NCBI GenBank assembly: GCA_963580455.1
Contig: OY756961.1
Coordinates: forward strand, 6,739,001 to 6,803,000
From: Euonymus europaeus
Lineage: Eukaryota; Streptophyta; Magnoliopsida; Celastrales; Celastraceae
Length of the DNA: 64,000 nt
Reading direction: 5' to 3'
Below are positions 12,093 to 23,697 of this stretch, one piece after another. Each line of letters starts with the position of its first letter. Positions within the stretch are counted from its first letter, which is position 1. A model generated the notes under the pieces. That model had not been told where the DNA came from and made no database searches. It saw only the letters and a program-made list of their open reading frames with translations. The translations under genes and the position numbers were made by a program.

Positions 12093-13713
12093 CACGCAAC
12101 TTCTTCTTCTGGGCAGTCGCGAGGTGATTTGCAGCAGGCGCACTTCTGGCATTAGGTTAGATTTCATTTTTCTTTTTTTGCTGGGCTGGGCTAGGCTAGA
12201 TAATTGGGCCGATTTGGGCCGATTACATCCGATTTGGGCCGATTAATCGGGTATTCCGATTAATGCATCGATTAGTCTCAAATAGAGAAGGTGGACGCCG
12301 ATTGCCGATTACTCGCCGATTAATCGGCCGACTAGGCCGATTTTTACAACACTGGGAATACATTGGTGGAATCCGAAAATGAGATTGGCACGTGTACAAT
12401 TTGTCACACCTAGAGGTAATCCTTCAAAAATACACAGTTGTGATTAATTACATTAAAGATGTATGGTTGACACCATATAAATAGATGTTTATATCGCTTG
12501 GACGAATACTTATTTGCATTTCAAAAACTTGACCACTAATAGGGTCGAGAGTCAACATGCAAAGTTAAAGAAATATTTGGGATCATCACAATCAGACATT
12601 GAGTCAATAGTATCTTTAATTCATCAACTTGTTCAAGCTCAGGCCACATCAATCAAGGCTAGTTTGGAGAATAGTAGACATATCGTCCAGCATCGATTCA
12701 ACACAGATCAGTTCAGGGAATTACGTCGTTTTATTTCTATTGCTGCTTTGAATCTTATTTTCAACGAATCTAAGAAATGTCAAGTTCTCAGATATGATTC
12801 GACGCATGTGGTTGTAAACTTCGTACAAGCTACGGACTACCGTGTACAGGATCCAGTTGTGAAAAAAGTACACGAGGACGCCCCTCACCGAAGGAAAAGG
12901 CAAAAATGCATAGTCATTGTAATCCTATCACACCTAACTCTGTAGAACAAAGTAGGCATAGTATTCAGTGGGACGCCTATTCTCGATGAAAAAGGCAGAT
13001 GGAGTAACTCATAAAAATTCACGTCATCATTCCCAGCAACCAGGGAGACACAGTTGTTCATCTCTCTACAGTTCCCGATCTAGTAATGTTACGTATGAAC
13101 ATATTTATATTTGTCAGTTCCTGCCAATATTGCATCCTTACATTGTGGCTGTGCAAGATGTAATACTTGATGGAAAATGCGGCTTTCGGGCTATAGTTGC
13201 TGGTCTTGATTTTTGCGAACATGCATGGGATATTGTTCGTCGTGACTTGATAGGTGAGTTGGGCACATTCTGGCAGAAATATGTTGCAATATTTGGCAGT
13301 GAAGAGCATGCATTGGGTATTCACAACACCTTGAACTTCTTTGAATTAGATAGAGCAACACTAACTCAGCATTGGATGATAATGCCAGACATGAGTCTCT
13401 TGATTGCTTCCAGGTATAATGTCATACTACACGTTGTTAGTTCACGAAAGAGCTTCACATATTTACCATTGCGACACGTTGCTATCAACATGCTGCTATC
13501 GCCCTTGGACACGTTAATGATAATCACTAAGTACAAGTTTCCTTAGTTGGGGGTTACCCAATGTCTACCATTATGTCTCAGTGGCATTACTTTAGGTATG
13601 AGTGTGCGGCTGCATGGGTTTTACTGTATACGGAACAACTTGATGCATATAGGCAACATATTCATAGTAGGTTTCCTCATGCACCTACTGAGCCCACTGT
13701 AGTAAAAGATTAG

Positions 13714-14475
13714 CAATGTAATATGTGTTATTGTGTTTTAATAAAATTGCGGTCAATTTATTGGGAGATGTGTTTATAAAGAATGGACAAGTCTAGTTGT
13801 ACACTCAAATCCTCCCAATCCATGCATCAAGCAAGCCCTAAGGGTGAAAATTATCATTACGAATCCTTAATAAAAATTGCAACAGTGTTAGATGCGATCA
13901 ATTAGAATTCAAAATTGGAAAATGCAAAGTGCGGGATAAGACGAAATAGGAATCAAACTGGGTGGGCACTCCTTGTGGGGCTTATATGCTAAATATTTTT
14001 ATAAATAACTACAGTCCTATGTAGTCATTTTTAAAAAATTTCCAAATTAATAATAATATAGGAATTCCGATCATTTTGGTCTGTGGAAAGTTGGGTCTCC
14101 AACATTTATCTGACACACACTGTTACTCCAACACTTTATATAGGTACATGTCACATCGTGTACTTGCAGCAAAAATGAGTGTGCATTTAGCAATTGCATT
14201 GAAGAGGCGTAGAATGATAGACAAAAGTGAAAAATAATAGAAAAGTATGAGAGAGATAATGTTAATGCTTGATATTTAGAGTGCTGATGAATGAGAAGTG
14301 AAAAAAATTATATTAAAAGATGTGTTTTTTTTATATGAATGTATTAAGAGACATGTTATTGCTGATGTAGATAAATAAGTGAAACCCAATTTTGTATAAT
14401 AGAGATGAGACTCAATTGAAAATTTTAGAGTGCTTGAAGCTTGTATTGGAGATGCTTTATTACACACCACAAGAA
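13714..14475. other. Intergenic DNA after MULE copy A
   Basis: AT-rich DNA without a supported gene. It probably holds the 3' end of MULE copy A, but I see no matching terminal repeat. An open frame on the minus strand near 14276-14485 has no recognisable motif. Confidence 0.5.
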
Positions 14476-14870
14476 AAATCGCCAATTGTAGCTAGAATAT
14501 GTGTATAACACAGAGAACCAAAAACCTTGAGATGCTTTGCTAAAGGTATTGACCCAAACCATGCTTCTATAGGTGTTATTCCCTCAACAGATCTCGTAGG
14601 TAACGTATTGAGCAAATAAACTGCAGTATACAATGCTTCTTCCCATAAGGTTTTTGGTAGTTTCTTCTCCAGCAATAGATATCTTGCCATCTCCGTAATA
14701 GTCCTTTTTTTTCTCGTCCTTTTCTTTCTCTCTCTTTATGATACTCCATTATGTTCTGGAGAGCAACCAGTTGTAAGTTGATGTTCAATAGCTTTTTCAC
14801 AAAACTGGTTAAAGCTAGATGATATATACGCTTTGCCATTGTTTGATCTAATCTTTTCAATTGCATTCCT
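14476..14870 (-). pseudogene. Ty1/Copia integrase fragment
   Basis: A truncated piece of a Copia polyprotein in broken frames. One frame reads NGKAYISSSFNQFCEKAIEH followed by TTGCSPEHNG, the end of the integrase core. The next (14690-14460) reads MARYLLLEKKLPKTLWEEAL, then AVYLLNTLPTRSVEGITPIE and KHLKVFGSLCY, the post-core region characteristic of Copia integrases. A purine-rich insertion of about 20 bp near 14700-14735 breaks the frame between them. No reverse transcriptase, LTRs or primer-binding site are nearby, so this is an isolated fragment. Confidence 0.85.
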
Positions 14871-15091
14871 CTCTGGGTTTCAACTGTGATTCTTGTTCTA
14901 AAATTTACGTAAATGCCTATTGCTGTGAAACACCCTCTCTCTCTTTGAATTCCCAAATTTCTCCCTCGAAGCTTCAAGGTTAAGCATGGTTTGATTTTTG
15001 CTATTCTTTGGTAGTTTATTGTTTCTCTTCTCATTAGCTCTCTTTTGTGTGTTTTTGCTTTTGTCTGATTGATTGGCTTGGGATCATTATA

Positions 15092-15933
15092 AGGGAAATG
15101 ATATTTAAACTCCCCCTTCTTAGTAATCTAGCCACTCGCAATTAATAGTTTATTTTTACCTCTAAATTAGTGTCATAATCTTATTTTATTATGATTTAAT
15201 TATTGTTGTCTTAATACCTATTCTACCCTTATTTATTACTAACTATACCCACATTTTTTAGTAACAGACTCACATTTGTCTAATAATTATGAATAAAATC
15301 ATTTCTTAATAATTGTTGTAAAATAAAAAACTTATTTAAATTTATTTTGTTTGTATTGTTCACTTTTTTCCACTAAGATATCATTTTGTTTTGATATTTA
15401 CTGATTTTTTTCACTATTTTTTGTTTTTTTCTTCAATTATTACTGATTTTTTGTTTGTATTCTACAACGTTAATTAACTTTATTTTTTCTCATAAATAAA
15501 AATAATAATTTACGAATGAAAATAAATTTTATATCTTAGAATAAATATCATAACAAAATCAATACATCAAAACAAAATGATATTTTAGTAAAAAAAAGTT
15601 AACAATACAAACAAACAAAAAAATATCTTTTTATTTTATTTTACAGCAATTATTAAGAAAAACAAAATCTAAGTATTTAAATAAATTTTATAAAACATAT
15701 ATTACAATAAAAAAAATTATTCATAATTATTCAACAAATATGGGCTAGAGGGTAAGGCTATTAAAAATATGGGTATACTTACTAATAGATAAGGGTAGAA
15801 TACGTATTAAGACAAAAATAGTTAAATCATAATAAATAAGATTTTGACACTAATTTGGAGCTAAAAAACTATATATCAAAAAAATGTGGGGGGTTTGGTT
15901 ACTAAAAAGAAGGGGTTTAAATACCGTTTCCCT
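15092..15933. mobile_element. Long foldback (inverted-repeat) transposon, non-coding
   Basis: An 842-bp AT-rich element whose two halves are imperfect reverse complements over roughly 300 bp each. The left end begins AGGGAAATGATATTTAAAC and the right end on the reverse strand begins AGGGAAACGGTATTTAAAC. The match continues through phrases such as ATAATCTTATTTATTATGA, TACCCTTAT and ATATCATTTTGTTTTGAT. Flanks CATTATA and AATTATA (6 of 7) may be the target duplication, but in such AT-rich DNA this is weak. No coding capacity. The family is uncertain; foldback Mutator-like MITEs have this architecture. Confidence 0.75.
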
Positions 15934-16902
15934 AATTATAATATGATTTTTTTATTCTTGGAATGGGAAGTTGTTCATTATTTTTCTTTTCTGCTCGATT
16001 TCTGTGTTTTCAACTTGATTCGATTTATTAGAGTTGGTGTTTTAAGTGGTTCTGCTGTTTGTTGTTGTGTGATTGTTAATTCCTTTTTCCCAATCTTATA
16101 CATAATTGAAGATGATAATGAAATGCCTCCGACGTTTCATAATTGTGTGCTTATGCTGATTAAACATGTACACATTCTTTGTCACATGAGATATGCACCT
16201 AGACCATTAAATAATTTCTCGAATTATTGTCGTTGGTTGGTATGAATCCCAGAGAACTTTAAATGTGATAGCATCTCCCAGTGAGATGAGTTTCTTTCTA
16301 TATGTAAGTTTGAACAATTAGAATTAATGTCAGATTTTGATCTTGCACACGTCGTATGAGTAATACCACCACCCCTCCTGCACAATCAAGCCAAAGAGCA
16401 TATAAGGCCAATTGGTACTCTGCCCAAACAAAAAAATTTGTAAATCTTTGTATTGTGAAGATGGTGGCTTGGATCTCACTTCAACAAGGAAGGTTGACAT
16501 AAAATTGTAAACTATTATTTTTTGGAAATACGTGCTGCATATCTAGGAGGTTCTAAGACGTTTTAGTGTTGAAGTAGATAGAGTTGAGAGATAAATCTAG
16601 ATAGAAGAAAAATCTTAAATATACAAGGTTAAACAAGTTAGTTGAAAACACTCTAGAAATGTGAAGTGCTATAAATAAGATGTATGTATTGAATGAAAGT
16701 AGAGTTAACACCCCCAAAACAAAGAGAATTCAACATGCTCAAATGTAAGGGAGCTTAGCTACAACTACAAGTTCCAAAGATGTAAGGCAGGCAGCTGCTT
16801 CTGACTTTGATGTTATCAATGAGTTAATTTGCTACATATCTTCATCTTCAAAACTCAACATTATTGATAAACTTTTATAAAACAAAACATTATTGATGAA
16901 CA
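15934..16902. other. Intergenic DNA
   Basis: AT-rich sequence between the foldback element and the neprosin gene. The 3' UTR of the minus-strand neprosin gene should lie in the last few hundred bases. I see no other gene; the frame at 15886-16245 overlaps the foldback end and has no recognisable motif. Confidence 0.5.
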
Positions 16903-19138
16903 TCATTTGCATCTAGAACTATAACCTGGGCCTCCATAAGAAAAGCCGATGCCACATTTGCCCTTGGAAGGGTTAACGGTGATGTTGTAGCAATTCTGAT
17001 TTCCAGTCAATGTAGAAACGCTTTGGACTGGAATAAGGCAGTCATCGACAGTCACAATCTGTAGATTTTCAAAATAGCTTGCCTTTCTAAACCCCTTTTC
17101 GGAAATCTTCCCAGATCCCATCTGTGTTGAAGTGTGTTTTCCGTGGGCTCGCATGTTCAAAATTTCGCCACCCCATTCCGCTGTAGCGGCACCTTCTTTC
17201 AAGCGAGTGACTATGACCATCGGCCAATACCCCAAATCCACGCCATTATACATCAACCACCAAGCATCATTCTTCTGATCCTGATTTGATGATAAGGTTA
17301 TGCCAATTATAAGTCGATTACTAATTGATTTTGTGGATGTATAAATCTTATATTAGTATTTCAGTCAATTGCAGCGGAGTATTGTGTGCTTTGGACGACC
17401 CTCCTCGGGTTAGTAGTCACTCTCCCAACTAAAGATATTGTGGGTTTGAGGGGGAGAGTCAGAATGATTTTCATAAATAAATACGTGTGGACTTGAGGAG
17501 AGACAAAAGCACACAATACTTTAGTTGGACTGAAATGTCAAAGATAAAAAAAAAACTCGATTTTCTACATCCACCTTAAATTATCGTTATAGAATAAAAA
17601 TAACCGAGATCAAATTATAAATATTCATTACTTTTCTAACAAGGACATTCATCAAATATTGAACACCATCAGAGGATGATGAGCTACGAAATGAACCTCC
17701 CAGAAGTACTTCATTATTGGTTTGCACGAAGCCCGGACAAAATAGATTGTAGCATCCTGTCTTTATATATCCATCTGCCTATATATATATATATGTGGAA
17801 CAAATAAGAATGACTTCCATATGAATTTTTATTTTTTTTATTGAAGTAAAATTTGGAGTGGGTTTACCGTCCAGTAAATAAATAATCTTGGTCTCTTTGT
17901 ATTATTATAAAGCTCCGGAAAGACCTAAAAAAATAATTAAAAAACAATAACTTATACTGGCAAATTTAGTTAGTGATATAAATAAGATAATTGTACGAAA
18001 ATGAAAAACTAACATGCCATCCGACTTCAAGAGTATTAACATCTTTGGCTTGTTTTGAGACTAGCCAAATCTGCGCAAGGCTAAACTCTTCGTTCTCCTC
18101 AACAGATGGTTGCCACACACTAATTGTTGCCTTAGTCCCGTATACCTTTTTCAGTCCATTATTATTCACAGCCACCGCATACTATGTAACCACATAAGGA
18201 GTGTCAAAATATTGTGGTTGTTAAATTTTATTTGTTTTACTTTGAAGAATTTGGAAAGAAGCAAGTAGAGAGAAGTAGAAGAAACGTGTGAGAGAAGTTA
18301 GATCCAATCCACTTGAGATATTGTGAGCTCTGACAACAAGACTCGCACAATTTTATCCTTAAAAATAATCCTCAAGTGGTTGGAAGCAAGCTGATGCTTA
18401 TAAACGACATCGCCTGATAAATGGAAGTACCTCATGGACAGGGTTGTGAGTTGCATCAAGCTCATGAGGAAGAGAGTATTGTTTTTTCCTGAATTTAGAG
18501 ACTGAGTTGTCTCTCATAACTTTATCAAATATGGACCGTTGTATGGGAATTGAATCTTTAGGACACCTTGTCCCACTTTCTAGCCAAATTTGTGATACTT
18601 CCTTAACATCATCTTTCAACTTATCTTTCTTCTCTTTCAGCCATGGAGCAGGAACTTTCTGTTAATTAGACAAGGAAACACTATTAGTAGAATCCTCTAG
18701 GGAATTATAAAAATCACCATTAATTTTATTGCTTCTCTCTAAATACCAAAATCTTGTGGTTTCTCAAAAGAGGGTGATCGAAAGCTGGTTGTTTTCTTAT
18801 ATCAACGCAATCGATGAGATCCCCGTCTGGACTCTGTATTCATGAATGAAATAAAGTGCTCTATTAATTAGCATCATCAAATTATTAAAACTGAAATACA
18901 AGATTGCCTAAACATACTGATAAACAAGCAATCGACGCAATTACTTCGATAAAAAAGAAGAAGAAGAGAGAGTAAAAATTGATCAAGTGCTCTTAGTTAC
19001 CTCTATAGTTAGAAGAGTATGCCTTCTGATATTATTTTCTCGCATCACAGTTTTTTCATACTTTCTGTAATTTAGAGCTGAAACAGAAGTAGCAGTAAGA
19101 AGGAAGAACATCAACAAAAGAAATACTGCAAACCTCAT
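16903..19138 (-). CDS. Neprosin-domain (DUF239) secreted protein, seven exons
   Basis: Reconstructed from GT/AG junctions, all phase 0: exons 19138-19001, 18833-18747, 18658-18431, 18181-18014, 17924-17868, 17778-17632 and 17280-16903, giving 400 codons, a normal length for the family. Residues 1-21 form a hydrophobic signal peptide ending SVSA. Exons 2-3 encode the neprosin activation-peptide region ([34 protein letters not shown]). Exons 4-7 encode the neprosin domain ([107 protein letters not shown]). Family members include neprosin, a secreted glutamic prolyl endopeptidase from pitcher-plant fluid; most plant relatives have unknown roles. No frame break is seen, so it is probably functional. 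It is likely secreted or directed to the cell wall or vacuole; peptidase activity is not proven by sequence. Confidence 0.9.
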
Positions 19139-19650
19139 AGTCCAAGCAAAGAAATTAATCAGGTGATTAATTAAGACATCAAAGCCAGAAGAAAATTAAC
19201 ATCCATCAATGTCTATATAGTTACTAATCGTCCAGCAACAAAAGATGCTTTGGAACATGAGTTAAATTTTTAGAGACAAGAAAGACGGCCGTCCTTATCG
19301 CCTAGGCTGGGAGTTGATTCCTGTATAAATGTTACAATTTGATTGAATCATGGCAAGTTGTCTACTTGTGATTAGGAATCATTTGCTGAAACATGTAATG
19401 ACGAACATCACCTTTTTCACATTTCATAATTAAATTTGACTAATTATATTGATTAATTACTCGATTAATTACGAGCAAATTAATTTTTTTATGTGTCGAA
19501 AGCCGTTGAGAAAAATATGCTGTAATCTTGATCAGAAAAGATGATGATGAGCTTTCAAAGAAGAAAAAATAGTATTTTAATTTTATTTTTATATTACATA
19601 TGAATTTTCACTTAATTAGTCTTGCCTTTTTGCTGGGATAGATACTTGTT
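19139..19650. other. Promoter side of the neprosin gene
   Basis: Upstream flank of the minus-strand neprosin gene, running into the retrotransposon remnant that starts near 19650. It should contain the gene's promoter; no other gene is visible. Confidence 0.45.
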
Positions 19651-19925
19651 GGGATAAAGTCGGTTCTATGTTGAAGTTGTCTTGAGTATTCAAAGGTGCA
19701 TCCTGTCTTTCATGTCAACTAACTTAAGAAACACCTGGGGCCTGCCATTGATCCTAGCACTAGGTTACCTCAAGTAACAGATATTGTCCCTAGTGCAGCA
19801 GAATCCTATAGCAATACTACAGAGACGTGTTATATAAGAAGGGAAACATTGCTGGAATCCAACTATTGGTTCAATTGAGTGATCATAACGTGGAGGAAGC
19901 AACTTGGGAAGACTTTGATGTTTTT
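19650..19925 (+). pseudogene. Ty3/Gypsy chromovirus polyprotein C-terminus (integrase tail plus chromodomain)
   Basis: Two adjoining frames read the end of a Gypsy polyprotein: HPVFHV then LKKHLGPAIDPSTRLPQVTD (near 19700-19780, with one in-frame stop), and, after a frameshift, LYKKGNIAGIQLLVQLSDHN followed by VEEATWEDFD (about 19828-19917), a chromodomain ending. This order is diagnostic of chromoviruses. The rest of the element is absent upstream, where neprosin-gene flank is found, so it is a 5'-truncated relic. Confidence 0.75.
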
Positions 19926-22034
19926 TTTTTTTAATGAACCAACTGATTTTATTAAGGGAATCAGGGAACAAGTATTGAAACTTTGGCCACAGAAATACAC
20001 AAATACTAGAGCAAAATATATAGCAAAGCAATCAAATAATAAGAAAAGAAAAAAAGCGAGAGATATTTACGTGGTTTGGTAAGAATGTCTACGTTCACGA
20101 AGCCTATGATTTCTTTTGATATGAGAATTACAGTGTGCACACTCTGCTCAAATGGTACGCTCCGCTTCCCCTCTTGAACAATTTCTCCTTTCCTAGAGCT
20201 TTTTGGTGTAAATAATTCCTCTAAAATGTGACACTGTATTTAACAAGAAGAACCAAAGATAAGGAAATGACAACATATGAGCCCCGAGTCCAGAACAACA
20301 CTCTACAAAAACATGCCTTGCAGCAGAGCGAAGGACAAAAACAAGAAAAGCCAAAGCCAAGGTTTACAACAATAGACAGCACAGCTAAAAGCAACAAGGG
20401 GCCCCCAAAAAATTTAACCCCAAAAGAAACATCAGACCAAGGCCACTAGACAGCAAAAAACTCCAGCATGGAAAAAGACGAGCCTCAACACCTACAAACA
20501 ATCTGCACAAAAGCCCCACGCCAATAACAACCAAGCCAAACCAGAGAACCCAAAACCAAGACTCCCACACCATGACAACCAAAAGCAGTTAGGGACTCGA
20601 AAAACATACCACAAAACCAGAACCAGTAGCCAGAAAAACATTGCCCAAACTGAGACTGCAGACCAAGACACCAATAGAACACAACGACACACAAAGCAGA
20701 AAAACCACAGAAAATTAACCGCTATCAAGGAGTATAACAGTTATTGGCCTCGCTCTCTCTTACGACCTTCTTACACCCCGTAATAACATTATGCTATATG
20801 TGAAAGCGCAATAACTTGTTGATGCACTCTGTTCAGATATTTTGTCAAACACCTTATATGCGTAGAATGGTATCTATTAATACAGCATAAATAGTATACA
20901 GTCCATGCATCTAATCTGACATTTTCAAAATCCATAATCGTGTCACTGAATACATCCTGTATATACAGTTGCAACTTACAACCCAAAGGACTAAACAAAC
21001 ACAAACTAACAACACACCCAGTCCACAGCAGCAAACAATTCCCAACACAAAAAAAGTAAAGATTTGTTGAACAGTCTACAAGCTGAACTTGTACCACTAA
21101 ATGATCACAAATTCACAACAAAACCCCAACTTCCTCCCATCAACATGGATTCGACAAAAAAAAAGAAAAAAAAGAAGAAAGGATTCCAAAAAATAGTTTC
21201 ACCAAAATCACCCCAACCCGGTAAAAAGACTTCAAAGTAGGCACCAATATTCTCCGAAGGAGAAACCCCTTAATCCCACTAAATCATACCTGTACTCTTT
21301 CATTCCTTTCTTTTGCGTGTTGGGATGGGAGAGCCCAGCAGCAATGGCATTGAAGCACCATCTTTCTGCTTCTAGCTAGTGAACTATTGACAATGAAGCA
21401 CCGAAGCCAGACATGTCTGCTTCCAGTTAAGTAATTAAATACACATACACTTACAAAAACTACTACCATCTAAGGCAGCAAAAAGGTTGTAATTTAAGTA
21501 AATCTCAGAGCAACTTTTGGCAAAACATGCATCATTTATTTCCAGGGAAAATGAGAATATGATTCATGAAGATATTCATCTGTTCATAACTATTACTTAT
21601 CATTTCTCATCCATGATACTTGTAAACACAAAAGCCAATTCATATGTTTGGTCACTGCCCAAGTGGCCATCCAAAATCCCATAACGTTATTAACCCTATC
21701 ACAAGCTATATCAAAGTATAGTAGCCATTAAGCAAGACATAAGAAGAAGCTTCGTGCTATAAAAACGATCAATAATATTTCATTAGTAGCCGATTTGTTA
21801 CACTCTAATTGCTCAATAAGCTATGAACAATCAAACAACACATACAAAAGGCAATGTACATACGTGTAATTACTATCTAAACTCAATAGAACAGATATCA
21901 CTCCAACAAATAGTATTACAATCTAGAGTGTGTGACCAATCATTGAACAATAATGATTAACGAATATGGATAAAACAAAAAAATCATACCAGTGACCTAA
22001 ACCTTTGGAGAAACATGCCACAAGCTGATGCAAA
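19926..22034. other. Probable decayed retrotransposon and 3' flank of the CDI-like gene
   Basis: Downstream of the Gypsy relic, the stretch around 20060-20110 (GATATTTACGTGGTTTGG, then CTACGTTCACG) carries wording common in plant LTRs. From 20230 to 21240 the plus strand is unusually A/C-rich (repeated CCAGAACC, AACCAAG-type words), as in the interior of the LTR element at 4979-6833. No paired LTR could be found by eye. From about 21500 on it is ordinary AT-rich DNA leading to the 3' UTR of the minus-strand gene at 22035. Confidence 0.4.
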
Positions 22035-22805
22035 TTAGTTTTCAGCTTTCTTCTTGGCTTCCTTGGTGCACTCCTCCTTCTCATTCAACCACAAATCTGA
22101 AAACTCACAGTTCTTCCAAGCGTCAAACCAGGGTCCTCCACGAGTATAATGTATTGCTTTGGGAAAGGTTGTAGAGCCATTCTCAACAACCTTGTTATGC
22201 CCCTCCAGAAAATTCCATACAAATGGAATAGCCCCAATTTCGTCATCCTCAAGCCACTGAAACCTGTGAAGAAAGGCACCTGTCTGTGTATTCACAACTT
22301 CAGGGGTCAACACCTTGTTCTTTGGATGCCCACAATTGTACAAAACCATCGATGACCAATTCTTCCTAGGGTACACTGTTTGTACTGCCCCATCCATTTT
22401 TGTAGTTTCCTTTGGGGTGTAATCATGTTGAACACACATTATTGCATACTTATCATCAATCAGATCTATCAATTCCTTAAAATCAGCCAAGTAAAGGAAA
22501 TCACAGTCGACAAACATTGCCCAACCCTCATAATTTGCCAAGTATGGGGTCAAGAAGCGAGTAAAAGAGAACTCAGTGCTCTCTAATTGGCCCCTTTCAC
22601 GCCAATACAGTCCTTCCTTTCTGAGATCTGATTGTACAATTGGTGAGATCTCAAGAGGGACGGAGGCTTGCTTCAAGAGGGAATGGCGACAAACATGATA
22701 TGCAATATCTTCACGTGGATCATAACCCACAAAGATCTTAAAGGGTTTGTGGATAGCTCCATTGGTGTCCACACAGTGAACCTTGCCATTGCTGCTCAAA
22801 CTCAT
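22035..22805 (-). CDS. CDI: CDI-like nucleotide-diphospho-sugar transferase family protein
   Basis: A 256-residue single-exon protein strongly resembling the plant protein CDI (Arabidopsis At1g64980), which has a GT-A-like nucleotide-sugar transferase fold and has been linked to cadmium response and to pollen germination and tube growth. Seen in sequence: an N-terminal beta-strand/turn KIFVGYDPREDIAYHVCRHS, FSFTRFLTPYLANYEGWAMF leading to a DCD motif at residues 100-102 (the DxD metal and sugar-nucleotide site in this fold), NWSSMVLYNCGHPKNK, LHRFQWLEDDEIGAIPFVWN and HYTRGGPWFDAW, ending in a Lys/Glu-rich tail. There is no signal peptide or membrane segment, so a cytosolic location is likely. 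The ATG is the first in frame, and TTGAAGTTGACTAACTG upstream looks like leader; a 5' UTR intron is possible. Donor and acceptor sugars are unknown. Confidence 0.88.
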   Translation of the reverse strand: MSLSSNGKVHCVDTNGAIHKPFKIFVGYDPREDIAYHVCRHSLLKQASVPLEISPIVQSDLRKEGLYWRERGQLESTEFSFTRFLTPYLANYEGWAMFVDCDFLYLADFKELIDLIDDKYAIMCVQHDYTPKETTKMDGAVQTVYPRKNWSSMVLYNCGHPKNKVLTPEVVNTQTGAFLHRFQWLEDDEIGAIPFVWNFLEGHNKVVENGSTTFPKAIHYTRGGPWFDAWKNCEFSDLWLNEKEECTKEAKKKAEN

Positions 22806-23689
22806 ATTTGAAGTTGACTAACTGTGAAAAATCCCAATTACGGATTGGTCAGCAAAGCAGCCAAGAATAAAAATATAATCCATTCATCATTCAGCATTAT
22901 TGAAGATAACCCACAAAACAATTTATGAGAAAAAAAAAAAGAACAAATGACAAGGTATCCCGATAGTGATCAATCTAGGTGATTATCTCCATTAAAAAAC
23001 GTGAAAAAGTTAAATCAAGGTCAGAAAAGCACACACGAATACAAATCAAACTAACTGGTGATTCAGCATTATTGAAGAGACCGAACAAAAACAATTCATT
23101 TAAAAAAACAACAAATGACAAGGTACCCCAATTGCTTCATCAGGTTTTGAAACCCAATCAGACGAAATATTACATCCGTCCGGCTACATCCAGGGAATCG
23201 CATAAGCAAAAAGATTAAGTTTCGAATCTCTATTTCTTTTCCTAGTTGATTGAATTAGCAAAAAATAAAAAATAAAAATCGTAGATCTATGCGAGCGTGC
23301 TTATTAATCTGATAACATAAAAACAGAAGATATCGGCACATAGTTTGCAAAATTTACCAAATCAACAAAAACCAAAATGTGGAACATAAAAATTAGAACA
23401 GACAGTGGTTCAACTGTTCAAGCGATCAGATTCGAAATGCAGATCTTGACGGGACTCGGAAGTGCTAATTCGGGCTTGTTTTGGAATCAAAAAAATTCTT
23501 GTCGTTTGAATGGATGGGCTTGCTTGGAATACAATTGGAAAAAGACAATTTCAATTCAATGATTTTTCTAGAGAGAGAGAAAGCGCGAACATGGTATGTG
23601 ACTGATAACGCGTGAACACCGCTGCAGAGGGAGAGAAAATGTCGACAGCTGTACGAGACATACCGCAGAGTCGCACTGCAGAATCTGTG
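22806..23689. other. 5' flank of the CDI-like gene
   Basis: Non-coding DNA upstream of the minus-strand CDI-like gene. Two stretches, about 22880-22950 and 23060-23130, repeat the same wording (TTCAGCATTATTGAAGA; ACAAATGACAAGGTA), a local direct duplication about 180 bp apart. A 5' UTR exon may sit near 23540-23650, but I cannot place its splice sites with confidence. Confidence 0.45.
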
Positions 23690-23697
23690 GTCGTAAA

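Larger units (their letters stand above)
8427..12354 (-). mobile_element. hAT-superfamily DNA transposon nested in MULE copy A
   Basis: A 3928-bp element whose ends are terminal inverted repeats, left CAAAGTTGTAAAAATCG and right (reverse strand) CAGTGTTGTAAAAATCGG, both continuing into CTAGTCGGCCG. It is flanked by an 8-bp target duplication, GGAATACT at 8419-8426 and GGAATACA at 12355-12362 (7 of 8 identical), the hAT signature length. Both ends carry clusters of CCGATTAATC-type subterminal repeats. It encodes one transposase on the minus strand. The insertion separates two parts of the same MULE coding region, which proves its nesting and relative age. Confidence 0.95.
7131..13713 (+). pseudogene. 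MULE transposase-OTU protease fusion gene, copy A, split by a hAT insertion
   Basis: A Mutator-like transposase gene with an added deubiquitinase-like domain. Visible parts in order are a small first exon starting at 7131, a 102-bp exon (7275-7376), then from 7463 a FAR1-type region (CGMHNHSLASYLEGHPYAGR near 7700-7760), the MULE transposase core (LLMDATYKTNRF near 8070, VILTDRELALMKSCG near 8255, CRWHINKAIL near 8335), the transposase C-terminal part after the insertion (NRVESQHAKLKKYLG near 12540), and an OTU domain (ILDGKCGFRAIV near 13160; HWMIMPDMSLLIASRYN near 13370). The OTU Asp and Cys codons (13169-13171, 13178-13180) are intact. A hAT element occupies 8427-12354. There are further frame breaks and stops, for example around 7490, 7690, 7900 and 12960, and most of the SWIM zinc-finger segment is missing after LPC. 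The stop is TAG at 13711. It is non-functional as it stands. Confidence 0.85.

Noticed and set aside
20385..20728. Trp/Val/Cys-rich minus-strand frames
   Set aside because: Three overlapping frames in the same A/C-rich retroelement-like DNA; the composition explains the open reading.
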